From the NCBI GenBank assembly GCA_031274765.1, contig JAISPR010000153.1, positions 97,608-161,607 of the forward strand: a stretch of DNA of 64,000 bases, in the 5' to 3' direction. A program made the translations under genes and the position numbers. This document shows positions 1-8,305 of this stretch, piece by piece. Numbering within the stretch: the stretch's first letter is position 1; every line of letters begins with the position of its first letter. The notes beneath the pieces are model-generated. The model was not told where the DNA came from. It saw nothing but the letters and a program-made list of their open reading frames with translations, and made no database searches. The DNA comes from Nitrososphaerota archaeon. Its GTDB lineage: Archaea; Thermoproteota; Bathyarchaeia; Bathyarchaeales; Bathycorpusculaceae.

Positions 1-34
1 TGTTTGAACAATAGCTCGGTCCCCAGTACAAGTG

Positions 35-139
35 TATAGACGACCTCCGAAAACCTATATTTTTCCAAAAATCGTTTGCTAAAAACACTCCAACTGTGTT
101 GATTGGTTTTCTGAAATGGGTTTTCGGAGGTTGCCTATA
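35..139 (+). repeat. Family D inverted-repeat element, copy D1
   Basis: About 105 bp with terminal inverted repeats close to TATAGGCAACCTCCGAAAAC at the left and its reverse complement at the right. The interior carries the family-typical stretches TTTTTCCAAAAATCG and TTGGTTTTCTGAAATGGG. Five further copies lie at 5062, 11732, 46768, 47219 and 50879. No coding potential is seen. It is MITE-like in appearance. The right end plus the next bases form CCTATAAAAG, a TATA-box-like string upstream of cofE. Confidence 0.85.
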
Positions 140-324
140 AAAGAGGAGATTTTTCCGCTCTTAGCGTTAAACTCTTCTCCGAGGAAGCGCTATGCATAAA
201 AGATCTGCACACAGAAACGGCCCAACTCATCTCAGCAACATCAAAAGCAACCCTTAAGTTCAGGATAGACAGGCATTTGGTAGGAGAGACACCTCACGAG
301 CAATATTCAAGTGATACCAATTAA
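115..324 (+). pseudogene. Possible 3' remnant of an unidentified coding sequence
   Basis: This frame is open from inside repeat D1 to a TAA at 322-324, overlapping the cofE GTG start by 14 nt. From about 139 the translation looks protein-like (it contains ETAQLISATSKATLKFRID, ending near GETPHEQYSSDTN). It has no plausible start of its own and its 5' part is repeat sequence. It may be the tail of a gene cut off when D1 inserted, or chance. I do not recognise the family. An alternative 21-codon ORF starts at ATG 191 in another frame and is equally unsupported. Confidence 0.25.
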
Positions 325-1054
325 AGGACTACCGTTAATACAGTCAGGTGACAACTTGGGCAAAATGATTGTTAAAGCCGCAGAGAAACAGGGCACACCA
401 ATCCAACTGGGCGATATCGTGGTGGTTACACATGTAGTGGTTTCCAAATCCGAGGGTACCATAATAGATCTTAGTGCAATTAAACCGTCCCAACGGGCTA
501 TGGAAATCGCCAATCAAACCAATAAAGACCCAGCACTTGTGGAAGTTATATTACAAGAAACCAAAAGTATTGTACGCTTAGGACAAAATAGCATCATAAC
601 CGAAACACATAGTGGCATCATTTGCGCCAATGCCGGTATTGACCACTCCAACGTTAATGGCGAACACAATGTAGTGCCTTTGCCCAAAAATCCCAATGCG
701 TCCGCGGTAAGTATCCGAAGTGCGATTAAACAGTTTAGCGGTATAGAGGTAGCAGTGATTATTTCAGACACCCATGGCAGACCCTTTCGGCTAGGTGAAA
801 TCAATGTGGCAATTGGCACCGCAGGGTTTAAACCGATCCGGGACAGGCGGGGTGAAAAAGACTTGTTTGGCTATATCCTTAAGATAAAACAAACTGCTAT
901 AGCCGATGAGATATCTTCTGCTGCAGAGTTGGTGATGGGACAGGCCAACGAGGGTATACCAGCCGCCATTGTACGGGGCTACAACTATCAATCCGCTGAA
1001 GATACAGCTACAAACACCCTTATACGGCCAAAAGAGAAAGATCTTTTTTGGTAA
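311..1054 (+). CDS. cofE: Coenzyme F420-0:L-glutamate ligase
   Basis: CofE adds gamma-linked glutamates to F420-0 using GTP in the cytoplasm, giving the redox cofactor F420-2. The 247-residue length and the sequence match the family: N-terminal VIPIKGLPLIQSGDNLG, the GDIVVVTHVVVSKSEG segment, ETHSGIICANAGID in the middle and the ISDTHGRPFRLGEINVAIG block that carries the metal/GTP-binding region. The start is a GTG at 311; no ATG is available nearby, and GAGAGACACCTC lies upstream. The gene stands alone; the other F420 genes (cofC, cofD, cofG/H) are not in the window. F420 implies F420-dependent enzymes elsewhere, although the methylene-H4MPT dehydrogenase at 35.0 kb looks NADP-type. Identification is firm. 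Confidence 0.93.
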   Translation: MIPIKGLPLIQSGDNLGKMIVKAAEKQGTPIQLGDIVVVTHVVVSKSEGTIIDLSAIKPSQRAMEIANQTNKDPALVEVILQETKSIVRLGQNSIITETHSGIICANAGIDHSNVNGEHNVVPLPKNPNASAVSIRSAIKQFSGIEVAVIISDTHGRPFRLGEINVAIGTAGFKPIRDRRGEKDLFGYILKIKQTAIADEISSAAELVMGQANEGIPAAIVRGYNYQSAEDTATNTLIRPKEKDLFW

Positions 1055-1116
1055 TTTTCTTAACAAAGTTCAAAAGTCCGATTCTTATTTAGTAAACGAC
1101 ACGAGAGCGAAATAGT

Positions 1117-1446
1117 ATGGAAGGACAAACACCCCGAGAATTCTTTGAAAAAATTCTCCCGACGAAATTTAAACCTGAAAAAGCAAAAGGTATTACCACA
1201 ATAGCACAGTTCAACGTGTCTGGTTCAGATGGCGGTAACTGGTTTATAATTATAAAAAATCAGGAACTCCAGATAACTGAAGGTATGGCAACATCACCTG
1301 ATTTGACGTTCAAGTTGAGCGATACAGATTTTTTGGATTTAGTTACTGGAAAAATAAGTGCAGAAAAAGCTGTTTTTACAGGTAAAATCCAGTTTGAAGG
1401 CAATATCGTGACAGCATTAAGGCTACGGGATGCAGGCTTTTTATAA
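1117..1446 (+). CDS. SCP2 sterol-binding domain protein
   Basis: This 109-residue protein consists of a single SCP-2 domain: N-terminal helix TPREFFEKILPTKF, central strands NVSGSDGGNWFIIIKNQELQ, then the typical SPDLTFKLSDTDFLDLVTGKIS and KAVFTGKIQFEGNI segments. SCP2 domains form a hydrophobic tunnel for acyl chains or other lipids. In archaea small stand-alone SCP2 proteins are common but their ligand is unknown. It lies 62 nt after cofE on the same strand and could share its transcript. The ATG start follows GAGAGCG. Family assignment is good, function unknown. Confidence 0.85.
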   Translation: MEGQTPREFFEKILPTKFKPEKAKGITTIAQFNVSGSDGGNWFIIIKNQELQITEGMATSPDLTFKLSDTDFLDLVTGKISAEKAVFTGKIQFEGNIVTALRLRDAGFL

Positions 1447-1778
1447 ACCTGCTTCCGGGTGGTTTGTTAATTTATTGAGCAGGTGTTTTTTCTGTTAATT
1501 ACAATGTTTTTAATGATTTAAATTTAAAATATGAGTGTTTAGTTGGTTGGGTAGGTACTTTTGTTTATTTTGCTTCTTAGTTAATATGGGATTTTTCCCC
1601 ATGGTACTTATGTGTTTATTTAGAATGGTCAATAAATAACAAGAACAATTCGTACAAGGCGCATATTTTCCATGGATATTGTTTTGTTTTTTATTTGGCG
1701 TTATTTCCGGGCTGATTTTAGAGCGTCACATAACACGAAATTTTGTATGTGCTCTCAGAGGCATATACATCAATTACA
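1447..1778. other. Intergenic spacer, no gene recognised
   Basis: An AT-rich spacer between the SCP2 gene and the left end of the insertion sequence. A T-rich stretch around 1487-1510 may terminate the cofE/SCP2 transcript. An open frame from 1672 runs through the IS end and is not believable as a gene. Confidence 0.5.
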
Positions 1779-1815
1779 CCTGAATGCCGCATTTTTTAGC
1801 GTGACAAAAAATAAG

Positions 1816-3435
1816 TTAAAGACCTTCAAGACTACCAACAATATCATCCTCAACACCAAACACAGACAAAATCTTCTTCTGCTTCTCAGACAACGCCCAA
1901 ACAAATCTAAACTCATCCCCACCACAAGACATGATCACAATATTTGACAACAAATTAAGCGCCTTACGCAAAGATAAACAATTAACAGATAAAAACCCAG
2001 CCAACCGACTAAGCAAATAAGAACGTAACACACATGCCACAAACACCACAAACACCTTCCCCTCAATAATCTCCTCACTATGCACACACACCCTCCCACA
2101 ACTCAAATCCACCCCAATCTGCGTAAACAACCCCTCATCCACATCCTTAGCCCGATAATAATACAAAACATCAGACAAAGAAGACAACATATCAGTTGAA
2201 AACAACAAAAAATAACCCTTCATCGCACGCAACAACTCTACTTTTTGCGTGTCAACCGCATAATCAAACTCCAAATCCCCCACATGCCGCGTAAGAACAA
2301 AATAGGGTTCATAGCGACTCAGGTTCTTTGTTGGATAGTGCTTCAAACCAGCAAGCTCTACTTTTAAGTCCTCAATATAAGCCGACAAATCCTCACACAA
2401 CTTGACATGACTAAGTGCATCATAGAACAACAGCACCCGACCCTCAACCCCACAAACCACTGTATCTACCGATATTCCATACAAGTGAGGATACAACTCA
2501 AGCTCATGAGTATAACTCTCCACTTCACTCCTGTGGGTTACAAGGAGTTGTTGTGAGAGTTTTAGGGAGGGTGGCATGCGAAGAGTAAAGGCTGCACAAC
2601 AAGACCTCAGAGTCTTGAGATCTTCCTCACTCCAAAACCTTTCATCCAACACTAGCTTTACACGTTCTATGCCTATGTTTTTTGCATTTGCGAGCACATA
2701 GGACAAATTAGTTTTATCGGTTAGGTTTCCATTGTAACGGTTATAGTAGAGGGGTAGTTTAGTTTGTTCATCGCAAAACATACCTAAATTGAATTGGTTT
2801 AAATTTTCATGGTAGTTATTGTAATAATGTTCAACACTCATCAGGTTTTGGGAATAATATGATATTGGAGTGACGTCATAATATACGGTGCTGTTTGTCA
2901 GGGATTTTTTTATCCAGTGTTTGAAGAATTCGTGTCGCTGAGCGGGGGTTTGGTTGGCAAATAGGGTGCTGCAGGCGGCGGAGGTGAGGGTGCGGGTTAG
3001 GTTGGTGTGGTTTCTTTGTTGCCAATCATCTATGGTGTCCATGGTGGTGCCTTCTTTTATCATGTAGGCGACTATGGTTAGGATTTCTTGGGCTTGTTTT
3101 TCTCCAAAGGTTTGGGTGAGGGTGTCTGTTAGGCCGATTTGTTGGCTTATTTTTTGGATGAGGTAGGTGTAGCCGTAGTCGTATATGGTTGTTGGTTTTG
3201 GTTGGGTTTGTTGGGTTGGGTAGAGTTGGTAGTAGTTGTTGTTGGGTTGCATTTTGTTTGTTTTGGGGTCGTATTTGCCTATGTTTTTGGCTTTGCTTCT
3301 TGGTTGGCCGTTTTGGTTGCGGTAGTGTTTGGTGTATTTGTAGACGTATTTTTCTGCTTTTTTGCCTGCTGTTTTTATGTGTATTCCTTTGTCTTTGGGT
3401 ATGTCTATTAGTGTTTTTGGGAGCGTGGCTGTCAC
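1816..3435 (-). CDS. Transposase, IS1634/IS4-type DDE
   Basis: This 539-residue transposase cuts and pastes the element around it. The N-terminus is basic with YVYKYTKHYRNQNGQPRSK, typical of IS1634-like proteins, followed by VNGKVD-less linker sequence rich in Tyr/Gln/Asn. The catalytic core shows an acidic residue in YYDVTPISYYS (first D) and a second in VKLVLDERFWSEEDLK, the V-x-D-R-G/E-F-like motif of IS4-group enzymes. The third acidic residue lies further C-terminal and was not pinned. The start is a GTG in AAAGGTGACAG with a perfect palindrome just upstream. The frame is intact. Family assignment is good; the exact IS name cannot be given from sequence alone. Confidence 0.85.
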   Translation of the reverse strand: MTATLPKTLIDIPKDKGIHIKTAGKKAEKYVYKYTKHYRNQNGQPRSKAKNIGKYDPKTNKMQPNNNYYQLYPTQQTQPKPTTIYDYGYTYLIQKISQQIGLTDTLTQTFGEKQAQEILTIVAYMIKEGTTMDTIDDWQQRNHTNLTRTLTSAACSTLFANQTPAQRHEFFKHWIKKSLTNSTVYYDVTPISYYSQNLMSVEHYYNNYHENLNQFNLGMFCDEQTKLPLYYNRYNGNLTDKTNLSYVLANAKNIGIERVKLVLDERFWSEEDLKTLRSCCAAFTLRMPPSLKLSQQLLVTHRSEVESYTHELELYPHLYGISVDTVVCGVEGRVLLFYDALSHVKLCEDLSAYIEDLKVELAGLKHYPTKNLSRYEPYFVLTRHVGDLEFDYAVDTQKVELLRAMKGYFLLFSTDMLSSLSDVLYYYRAKDVDEGLFTQIGVDLSCGRVCVHSEEIIEGKVFVVFVACVLRSYLLSRLAGFLSVNCLSLRKALNLLSNIVIMSCGGDEFRFVWALSEKQKKILSVFGVEDDIVGSLEGL

Positions 3436-3443
3436 CTTTTTTG

Positions 3444-3465
3444 TATACGCTAATATTAGCGTATA
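3444..3465. promoter_or_regulatory. Perfect 22-bp palindrome upstream of the transposase
   Basis: TATACGCTAAT is followed directly by its reverse complement, with no spacer and no mismatch. It ends 8 bp before the GTG start of the transposase, so it covers the position where an archaeal TATA box and start site would lie if the message is nearly leaderless. It could be an operator for autorepression or a transposase-binding site. Confidence 0.6.
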
Positions 3466-3715
3466 TTGGTTGTATTAAAGGTTTTTGGTTGTTTTTTGTT
3501 TGTTTTTTGTTTGTTTTGTTGGTGTTTTTGTTGTTTTGGTGTTTTTGTTATTGTTTTTGGGGTTTTGTTCTGCCCCCGCTAAAAATTACAGAATTCAGGT
3601 TATACAATAAAAGCCTAAATCAATAAAAAGCAAAATTGGCCCTCTAAACACTGTCGTTTTTTAAGATAAATAACATTTTGTTGACCCTATTTCTATAAAT
3701 TTTATTTATGGGTTT

Positions 3716-4174
3716 TTATTTGCCGTTATTGTTATTTTTGCACTCACGTTCCTCACAATCATTCTCATCGTTATTGTCATAGGGTTTAAGACCCATTTCT
3801 TTCCAAGTTATACCAAATGGGACACCACCAGAGGTATAGCCAGCTATATAATAAAACGTATCATCTTGCCAATCGTAATATTTTTTAGATAATCTCTCGG
3901 CTTCTGCTTCTGCTTTCTTTTTTCTAAGTTGCTCACAACGGAGAGCTTCTTCTTTTAATAAATTATCAACGTAACCTGGTTTAAATTCATAGCCGATTTC
4001 TAAAAGCTCTCGAACAGCGCAAGGAGTATTGACATGGAATTTTTTACGGTACGCCTTAACAACATGCATACCATTATAGGTTGGAAGCCAAACTTTCGCT
4101 CTTGTAAGTCGCGATTGTTTTTTTGTGCTCGTGTGCGTTTTTTCTTCTTTTTTGTTACCATAAAGCTTGCACAA
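3716..4174 (-). CDS. Hypothetical protein, charged, orphan
   Basis: This is a 152-residue hydrophilic protein of unknown function. A basic N-terminus is followed by a Lys/Glu/Ala-rich helical stretch (LLKEEALRCEQLRKKKAEAE), a compact aromatic segment (DDTFYYIAGYTSGGVPFGIT with WKEMGL after it) and a low-complexity Asn/Asp/Glu tail. The aromatic segment resembles short proteins I have seen as unnamed hypotheticals in Firmicutes and mobile DNA; no function is known to me. The TTG at 4174 is the best in-frame start but has a weak ribosome site, and an internal Met around residue 36 is possible. It lies between an insertion sequence and a repeat pile, so recent acquisition is plausible. Confidence 0.55.
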   Translation of the reverse strand: MCKLYGNKKEEKTHTSTKKQSRLTRAKVWLPTYNGMHVVKAYRKKFHVNTPCAVRELLEIGYEFKPGYVDNLLKEEALRCEQLRKKKAEAEAERLSKKYYDWQDDTFYYIAGYTSGGVPFGITWKEMGLKPYDNNDENDCEERECKNNNNGK

Positions 4175-4414
4175 CCCTTTTTTGCAAACAAACTATTCTT
4201 TACTCCAAACTACTGTTGGGTGTTTTATTTGTTGTGTCCGTTTTTTTTGGTCAGCAGTTTGGGTTTTGTGGGTGGGTTTTTGTTGAACGGATTGCAATTG
4301 TAGGGTTTATTTTCTAAAACTATATTATCATTGCCCGCAGGCACAATATTATCGGGAGGCTGTTTGAGAACTATAAATTTTTAGATTTTTGAAAAAGAAT
4401 AGGAAAAAACGATA

Positions 4415-4573
4415 GTGCGCCAACATAGAATAATTTTTTACAGAACAATATTTTACGTGCTACCCATAAATTAAATATACGTTTATCTTCAAAACTTAAA
4501 AGATCTACCAATCATGTATAGAGCCAATACGAATTTGATTCTGCATCAAATTAACTATTCTAAATTGTCACAC
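4415..4573 (+). repeat. Family A inverted-repeat element, copy A1
   Basis: About 159 bp. The left end GTGCGCCAACATAGAATA and the right end, read inward as GTGTGACAATTTAGAATAG, form an imperfect terminal inverted repeat. The interior (CTTCAAAAC, ATGTATAGAGCCAATACG and TTTGATTCTG segments) recurs in copy A2 at 50663. There are no ORFs. It is MITE-like. Confidence 0.75.
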
Positions 4574-4611
4574 TCCGAAAAACTGTTAATTTGTTACTAC
4601 CTGATTTCCCG

Positions 4612-4830
4612 GATTTATTATACACAGGCCGATGGAAATCCACGAAAATAACCGGAATTATAAAAATACCTGTAAAATACACCTTAAACAATACGGCCTA
4701 TGTATAATTAAATCTGAATTATACACGTGTTTTGTTTAATCATTAAACGTTGTTTTGAGGCGTTTTTTAAAAACCAAACGCATTTATCAAATAGTTCCCA
4801 CACTTGTGTATAAATTTTGTGGGAATTTAG
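4612..4830 (+). repeat. Family B element, copy B1
   Basis: About 219 bp, similar along its whole length to copy B2 at 50426. Shared blocks include GATTTATTATAC near the start, TTTAATCATTAAA in the middle and CATTTATCAAATAGTTCCCA near the end. The ends contain TTTATTATACACA and, read inward from the right, TTTATACACAAG, a short subterminal inverted repeat. Non-coding. Confidence 0.7.
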
Positions 4831-4997
4831 GTTACTACTCAGCAGGTTCCCACTGTAGTGTTTTTACAGCAAAATGGCACACATATAGGGTTTGTTCTTA
4901 TTTTCCTTCTGTCGCAACCATATTTTTGCAGAAAACCCACTGTGCATAGCGGTTTACGAGCGAAAAATAACACTATATACCCCTGCTGAGCAGTAAC
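4831..4997 (-). repeat. Family C inverted-repeat element, copy C1
   Basis: About 167 bp bounded by GTTACTACTCAGCAG and its near-perfect reverse complement CTGCTGAGCAGTAAC. It abuts B1 with no gap. The interior matches copy C2 at 16887 in inverse orientation: both carry a TTTACNGCAAAATNGCAC block and a TTTTGCAGAAAAACC-like block. Non-coding, MITE-like. Confidence 0.8.
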
Positions 4998-5061
4998 ATT
5001 AGTTTCTTGTTTTTCAAGATTTTCGCTATTTTTTGATATTGTGTTTTTCTTGAAAAACACA

Positions 5062-5163
5062 TGTAACCTTTGAAAACCCCATTTCAGAAAACCAAACAAC
5101 ACAATTGCAGGTTTTCAGCAAAACAATTTTTGGAAAAATATAGGTTTTCGGAGGTTGCCTATA
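5062..5163 (-). repeat. Family D inverted-repeat element, copy D2
   Basis: About 102 bp in inverse orientation to D1. It begins near TGTAACCTTTGAAAACCCC, which corresponds to the degraded D terminus, and ends GTTTTCGGAGGTTGCCTATA. Interior blocks CATTTCAGAAAACCAA and TTTTGGAAAAATATAGG are the family signature. Confidence 0.85.
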
Positions 5164-5231
5164 GTGTTATGAAAACAACCCAAGCAGCAGTCAAATAATT
5201 ATTATTGCTCAAATTAGCACCACAATCTCGA

Positions 5232-5242
5232 CACCTATTTAT
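5232..5242 (+). promoter_or_regulatory. Candidate TATA box for deoxyhypusine synthase
   Basis: CTATTTATGCC lies about 40 bp before the ATG at 5279, the distance expected for an archaeal TATA box with a short leader. GCGGAG precedes the ATG as a Shine-Dalgarno-like site. Inferred from position and composition only. Confidence 0.4.
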
Positions 5243-5278
5243 GCCTTTATTTGTTAACCTCTCAGCGGAGACTAAAAA

Positions 5279-6241
5279 ATGTCAAAAGCACAAAGAGCAC
5301 ATAAAATTGCAGTAAGAGATTACCAATTCACAGAAAACTTGACCGTAGAAGAACTTGTGAGACAAATGGGAGAAGCGTGGGGTTTCACCGCAGGCAAACT
5401 CGCCATGGGGGTAGACATTATAGAAACCATGATGACCGATAAGAAATGCACTAAATTTCTCTCGTTCACCGCCGACATCATTGCAACAGGTACCCGGGGC
5501 GTTATCAAGGAATTAGTAAAACAAAAACTTGTTGACGTTATCATCACAACCTGTGGTACGCTTGACCATGATATTGCTCGATGTTGGAAAGACTACTATA
5601 GAGGCAGTTTTATCATGAATGACAGCAAACTACATGAAGAAAGCGTCAATCGATTAGGCAATGTGCTTGTTCCCAATGACAGCTATGGCCCAATCATTGA
5701 AAAGAAAATTCAAACCATGCTCTCTGAGCTCTACGCAGAAGGAAAAAAAGAGTTGTCCACAGCTGAATTGTCACGCGAAATTGGTTTACGTTGTTGCGAT
5801 GAGACCTCTATTCTCTATTGGGCCGCTAAAAATGACATCCCGGTCTATGTACCAGGCATAACAGATGGCGCTGTGGGTTACCAGTTGTGGTTTTTTAGCC
5901 AAGATCACAGAGATTTTCGAGTTAATCTGCTAAAAGATGAGGATGAACTCAACAACATTGTTTTTGACGCAAAAAAATCAGGGGCACTTATAGTTGGAGG
6001 CGGCATAAGCAAACATCACACGATTTGGTGGAATCAATTCAAAGATGGACTAGACTACGCGGTCTATATTAGCACTGCAGACGAATGGGATGGTAGCCTT
6101 AGCGGTGCGCGTCCCAGAGAAGCAATTTCGTGGGGTAAAATTAGCGAGAAGGCCAAACGGATAATGATTGAAGGTGACGCAACGATGGTGTTGCCGGTAA
6201 TGGTAAGTGCATTAATCGATAGGTTAAACAAAAGAAAATGA
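5279..6241 (+). CDS. dys: Deoxyhypusine synthase
   Basis: This enzyme transfers the aminobutyl group of spermidine, using NAD, to a lysine of translation factor aIF5A, the first step of hypusine formation. The 320-residue length is usual for archaea. GGGISKHH around residue 241 carries the lysine (K245) that forms the enzyme-imine intermediate, followed by ADEWDGSLSGARPREAISWG, the conserved substrate/NAD-binding block. The N-terminal FTADIIATGTRGVIKELV and TTCGTLDHDIARC segments are also standard. It is transcribed toward a second, divergent paralogue (6820-7893). The aIF5A gene is not in the window. All visible key residues are present, so I take this as the canonical enzyme. Confidence 0.94.
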   Translation: MSKAQRAHKIAVRDYQFTENLTVEELVRQMGEAWGFTAGKLAMGVDIIETMMTDKKCTKFLSFTADIIATGTRGVIKELVKQKLVDVIITTCGTLDHDIARCWKDYYRGSFIMNDSKLHEESVNRLGNVLVPNDSYGPIIEKKIQTMLSELYAEGKKELSTAELSREIGLRCCDETSILYWAAKNDIPVYVPGITDGAVGYQLWFFSQDHRDFRVNLLKDEDELNNIVFDAKKSGALIVGGGISKHHTIWWNQFKDGLDYAVYISTADEWDGSLSGARPREAISWGKISEKAKRIMIEGDATMVLPVMVSALIDRLNKRK

Positions 6242-6819
6242 GCGGATCTTTTGAATCCACCAAGCATCATAGACAGTGTAAGTGAACCCGGCAACAACGA
6301 TTCAAGTGATTAATCGTCATCAGACAATGTTATGGTTCATCGTTCACTTATTTAGTACGAATTTGAAACACTACGCCATCGTTTACAGGGATTAGTGAAT
6401 AAAAGGGGTTGCTATTGTTAATGTAGTTTAGCATTAGTTTGATTGAAAATTAGGAGAGTTTTCACCATAGGCAGATGATGATTTTCGCAAAACAATGGAG
6501 GGTAAAAAACGGGGTAGCTATGGAATGTTCATCAAAGAGTCTGTTAGCTTTTAAAGTTATAAAAAATGACACTATTTACTGTGAGCTTCTCAAAATAAGG
6601 GTTATTGATGTTTTTAGCGATAAAAGTAATATCTCTAAAAATAGCAATCACCCTACAGAAAGATGTTTCACCGGCAATATGAGTAAGAACAGATATTTTC
6701 AAATTAGAAAACTCACACAGCAAAATTAAATACAGCCACACATCAACTAAATAAAAAATTCAACACATCTAGAATAAAATTAATAGCTATACCAAAAAAT
6801 AAAAAATAATAATATATAT
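6242..6819. other. Spacer between convergent deoxyhypusine-synthase paralogues
   Basis: About 580 bp with no supported gene. An 84-codon open frame (6475-6729) is preceded by a purine run but its translation has no recognisable pattern. No copy of repeat families A-F was seen here. Confidence 0.5.
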
Positions 6820-7893
6820 TTATGTTTTTGGCATATTTTTGAATATCCAACTCATATCTGGGCCTTCACGTTTCTCAGGAACACGTTCAGCCAAAGCATG
6901 AGCGATAAGAGGTAGAGCAATTGTTGCGTCACAATAACACACTGCACGGGTTCCAGTTTGACTATTTATTTTGCCCCAGCTAATTGCCTCTTCTAGGGTA
7001 CATCCACTGAGCCCCCCCCACTGTGGAGAATCAGTGGTTATTTGAATAGCATATTTGTGGGGATAATAGTATTCCTGCAAGGATTTTCGCAGCCCGCCCT
7101 TTCTATCTTTAACACCTTGATCCTCGGTCATGGGTGATACGGATATAGCAATAAGTTGGGTGAGGTCTTTTGGAACACCACCACCGATGTAGATGACCCC
7201 GACTTCTTTGGTTTTTGTTCCGATTTGTATGAATTGGTCAAATTCTTTGACACTATCAATGTGAACATTGTGACCTTTGTTTTTAGCGAGCAAAAAGGTT
7301 TCACCATATGCACTATCCACTAAAGCAGGACTAAAGATTGGAACTTTGTTAGCGGCTGCAACTGCAGTGATAGCGGGGATTTTTTTTGTGTTTAAAAAGT
7401 TACCAAGACCATAAAGGAACTCTGCGGAAGTATACATGTGATCTTCTTTGCAGGTCATAACATAGTCAGTGACAAGATCTTCCATTTCGCGGTAATCAGT
7501 TTCTTTGCCAAAGACGTCGTAGTAGCGATTGACGTCTGCGTTGAGGAGTTCTTCGTCATTGACCATGTGATTGCCCTGCCAATAACCCAAACCCATCGCA
7601 TCCACGATATCCTCAGACACGTTTGCACCTGTTGAAACCAAGACGTCTATGAAACGATTCTCTATGAGCCAGTTGATAACTGTCCACTGCCCAGCGGTGG
7701 ACATGGAGCCGGCAAACCCCAGAGCAATAACAAGGTCTTTTTCTTTAAGCATGTTCTCCCAGACATCAACGGCTTCACCCAGCTTACGGCCTTGATAGGC
7801 TGTTCGGCTCATTTCCTTTAATAGCTGAGAAATCGGTTTTTGCTTGGTAACTTTGATTGGTTCAAGTTTCTTGGTAAAGTAATCGTTATTCAT
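6820..7893 (-). CDS. Deoxyhypusine synthase-like protein
   Basis: A 357-residue paralogue of the enzyme encoded next door. It keeps the fold and the central motif GGGVPKDLTQ with a lysine at the catalytic position (K242), but has Asp-Leu where the canonical enzyme has His-His. The following block reads WGGLSGCTLEEAISWGK, not the canonical WDGSLSGARPREA. These differences, and the insertion of about 25 residues after the lysine, match the bacterial-type DHS-like group, some members of which are linked to polyamine synthesis rather than protein modification. The start is ATG 7893; an upstream GTG in frame is itself part of the AGGTG Shine-Dalgarno-like site. The substrate is unknown. Confidence 0.85.
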   Translation of the reverse strand: MNNDYFTKKLEPIKVTKQKPISQLLKEMSRTAYQGRKLGEAVDVWENMLKEKDLVIALGFAGSMSTAGQWTVINWLIENRFIDVLVSTGANVSEDIVDAMGLGYWQGNHMVNDEELLNADVNRYYDVFGKETDYREMEDLVTDYVMTCKEDHMYTSAEFLYGLGNFLNTKKIPAITAVAAANKVPIFSPALVDSAYGETFLLAKNKGHNVHIDSVKEFDQFIQIGTKTKEVGVIYIGGGVPKDLTQLIAISVSPMTEDQGVKDRKGGLRKSLQEYYYPHKYAIQITTDSPQWGGLSGCTLEEAISWGKINSQTGTRAVCYCDATIALPLIAHALAERVPEKREGPDMSWIFKNMPKT

Positions 7894-8305
7894 TGTAATA
7901 TGCACCTGCGTTCTATGTTATAGGGCAGGTATTTGAAATTTGTTATTGAAAAACAGGCATCCATATAGAAGCTTAAAGCGTAACTGCCGATATTTCTGTG
8001 TATTTTTTCAAGCCGACTATTTTTTGAGTTCCCAATCCAATAGATTAGGCACAAATACAGAAATAGACAGCTTTTATCTATTGCCCCTCCAGGCAGAGCA
8101 GAGACAGCTTTCATTCCAAACAGATAATACAGTTCAACATAGATAACCACTATCATCACAACAAACAGGACTTAAATACAAGCCTATACAACAGAATAGA
8201 TACTTTTTCAACCACATTAATTAAAAATCATTTTACACCACAGCTCCATAAACAAACAACCATAAAAAAAGAAAATATCGTTGGTTGCAGCGTGATATTT
8301 GCATG
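7894..8305. other. Intergenic spacer
   Basis: About 410 bp between two minus-strand genes. Short open frames on both strands overlap each other and have no recognisable product. It should hold the promoter of the DHS-like gene at its left and the 3' end of the radical SAM transcript at its right. No family A-F repeat was seen. Confidence 0.45.

Larger units (their letters stand above)
1779..3599 (-). mobile_element. Insertion sequence, IS1634/IS4-like
   Basis: The element is about 1.82 kb around one transposase gene. Imperfect terminal inverted repeats are visible: the left end begins CCTGAATGCCGC at 1779 and continues into ATTTTTTAGCG, and the right end, read inward from 3599, begins CCTGAATTCTGT and continues into AATTTTTAGCG. 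Flanking bases (AATTACA left, TTATACA right) are similar but not an exact target duplication, so the boundaries may be a few bases off. The transposase frame is uninterrupted, so the copy may be active. Confidence 0.75.

Noticed and set aside
191..256. 21-codon ORF as a possible cofE leader peptide
   Set aside because: No repeated codons or attenuator hairpin were seen and a competing frame is open across it.
1672..1947. Plus-strand open frame of 91 codons
   Set aside because: It runs across the left IS end into the antisense of the transposase and has low-complexity Asn/Lys-rich sequence.
3139..3626. Two long Val/Leu/Phe-rich plus-strand frames
   Set aside because: They are antisense shadows of the transposase N-terminus; the apparent hydrophobicity comes from GT-rich DNA.
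4755..4949. 64-codon frame whose peptide resembles one at 50573-50788
   Set aside because: The shared peptide (IYQIVPxxVYKFCG) results from the family B DNA repeat; stops differ and no start is conserved.
6475..6729. 84-codon frame between the two deoxyhypusine-synthase genes
   Set aside because: No recognisable motif, and an antisense frame of similar length overlaps it. Left uncalled.
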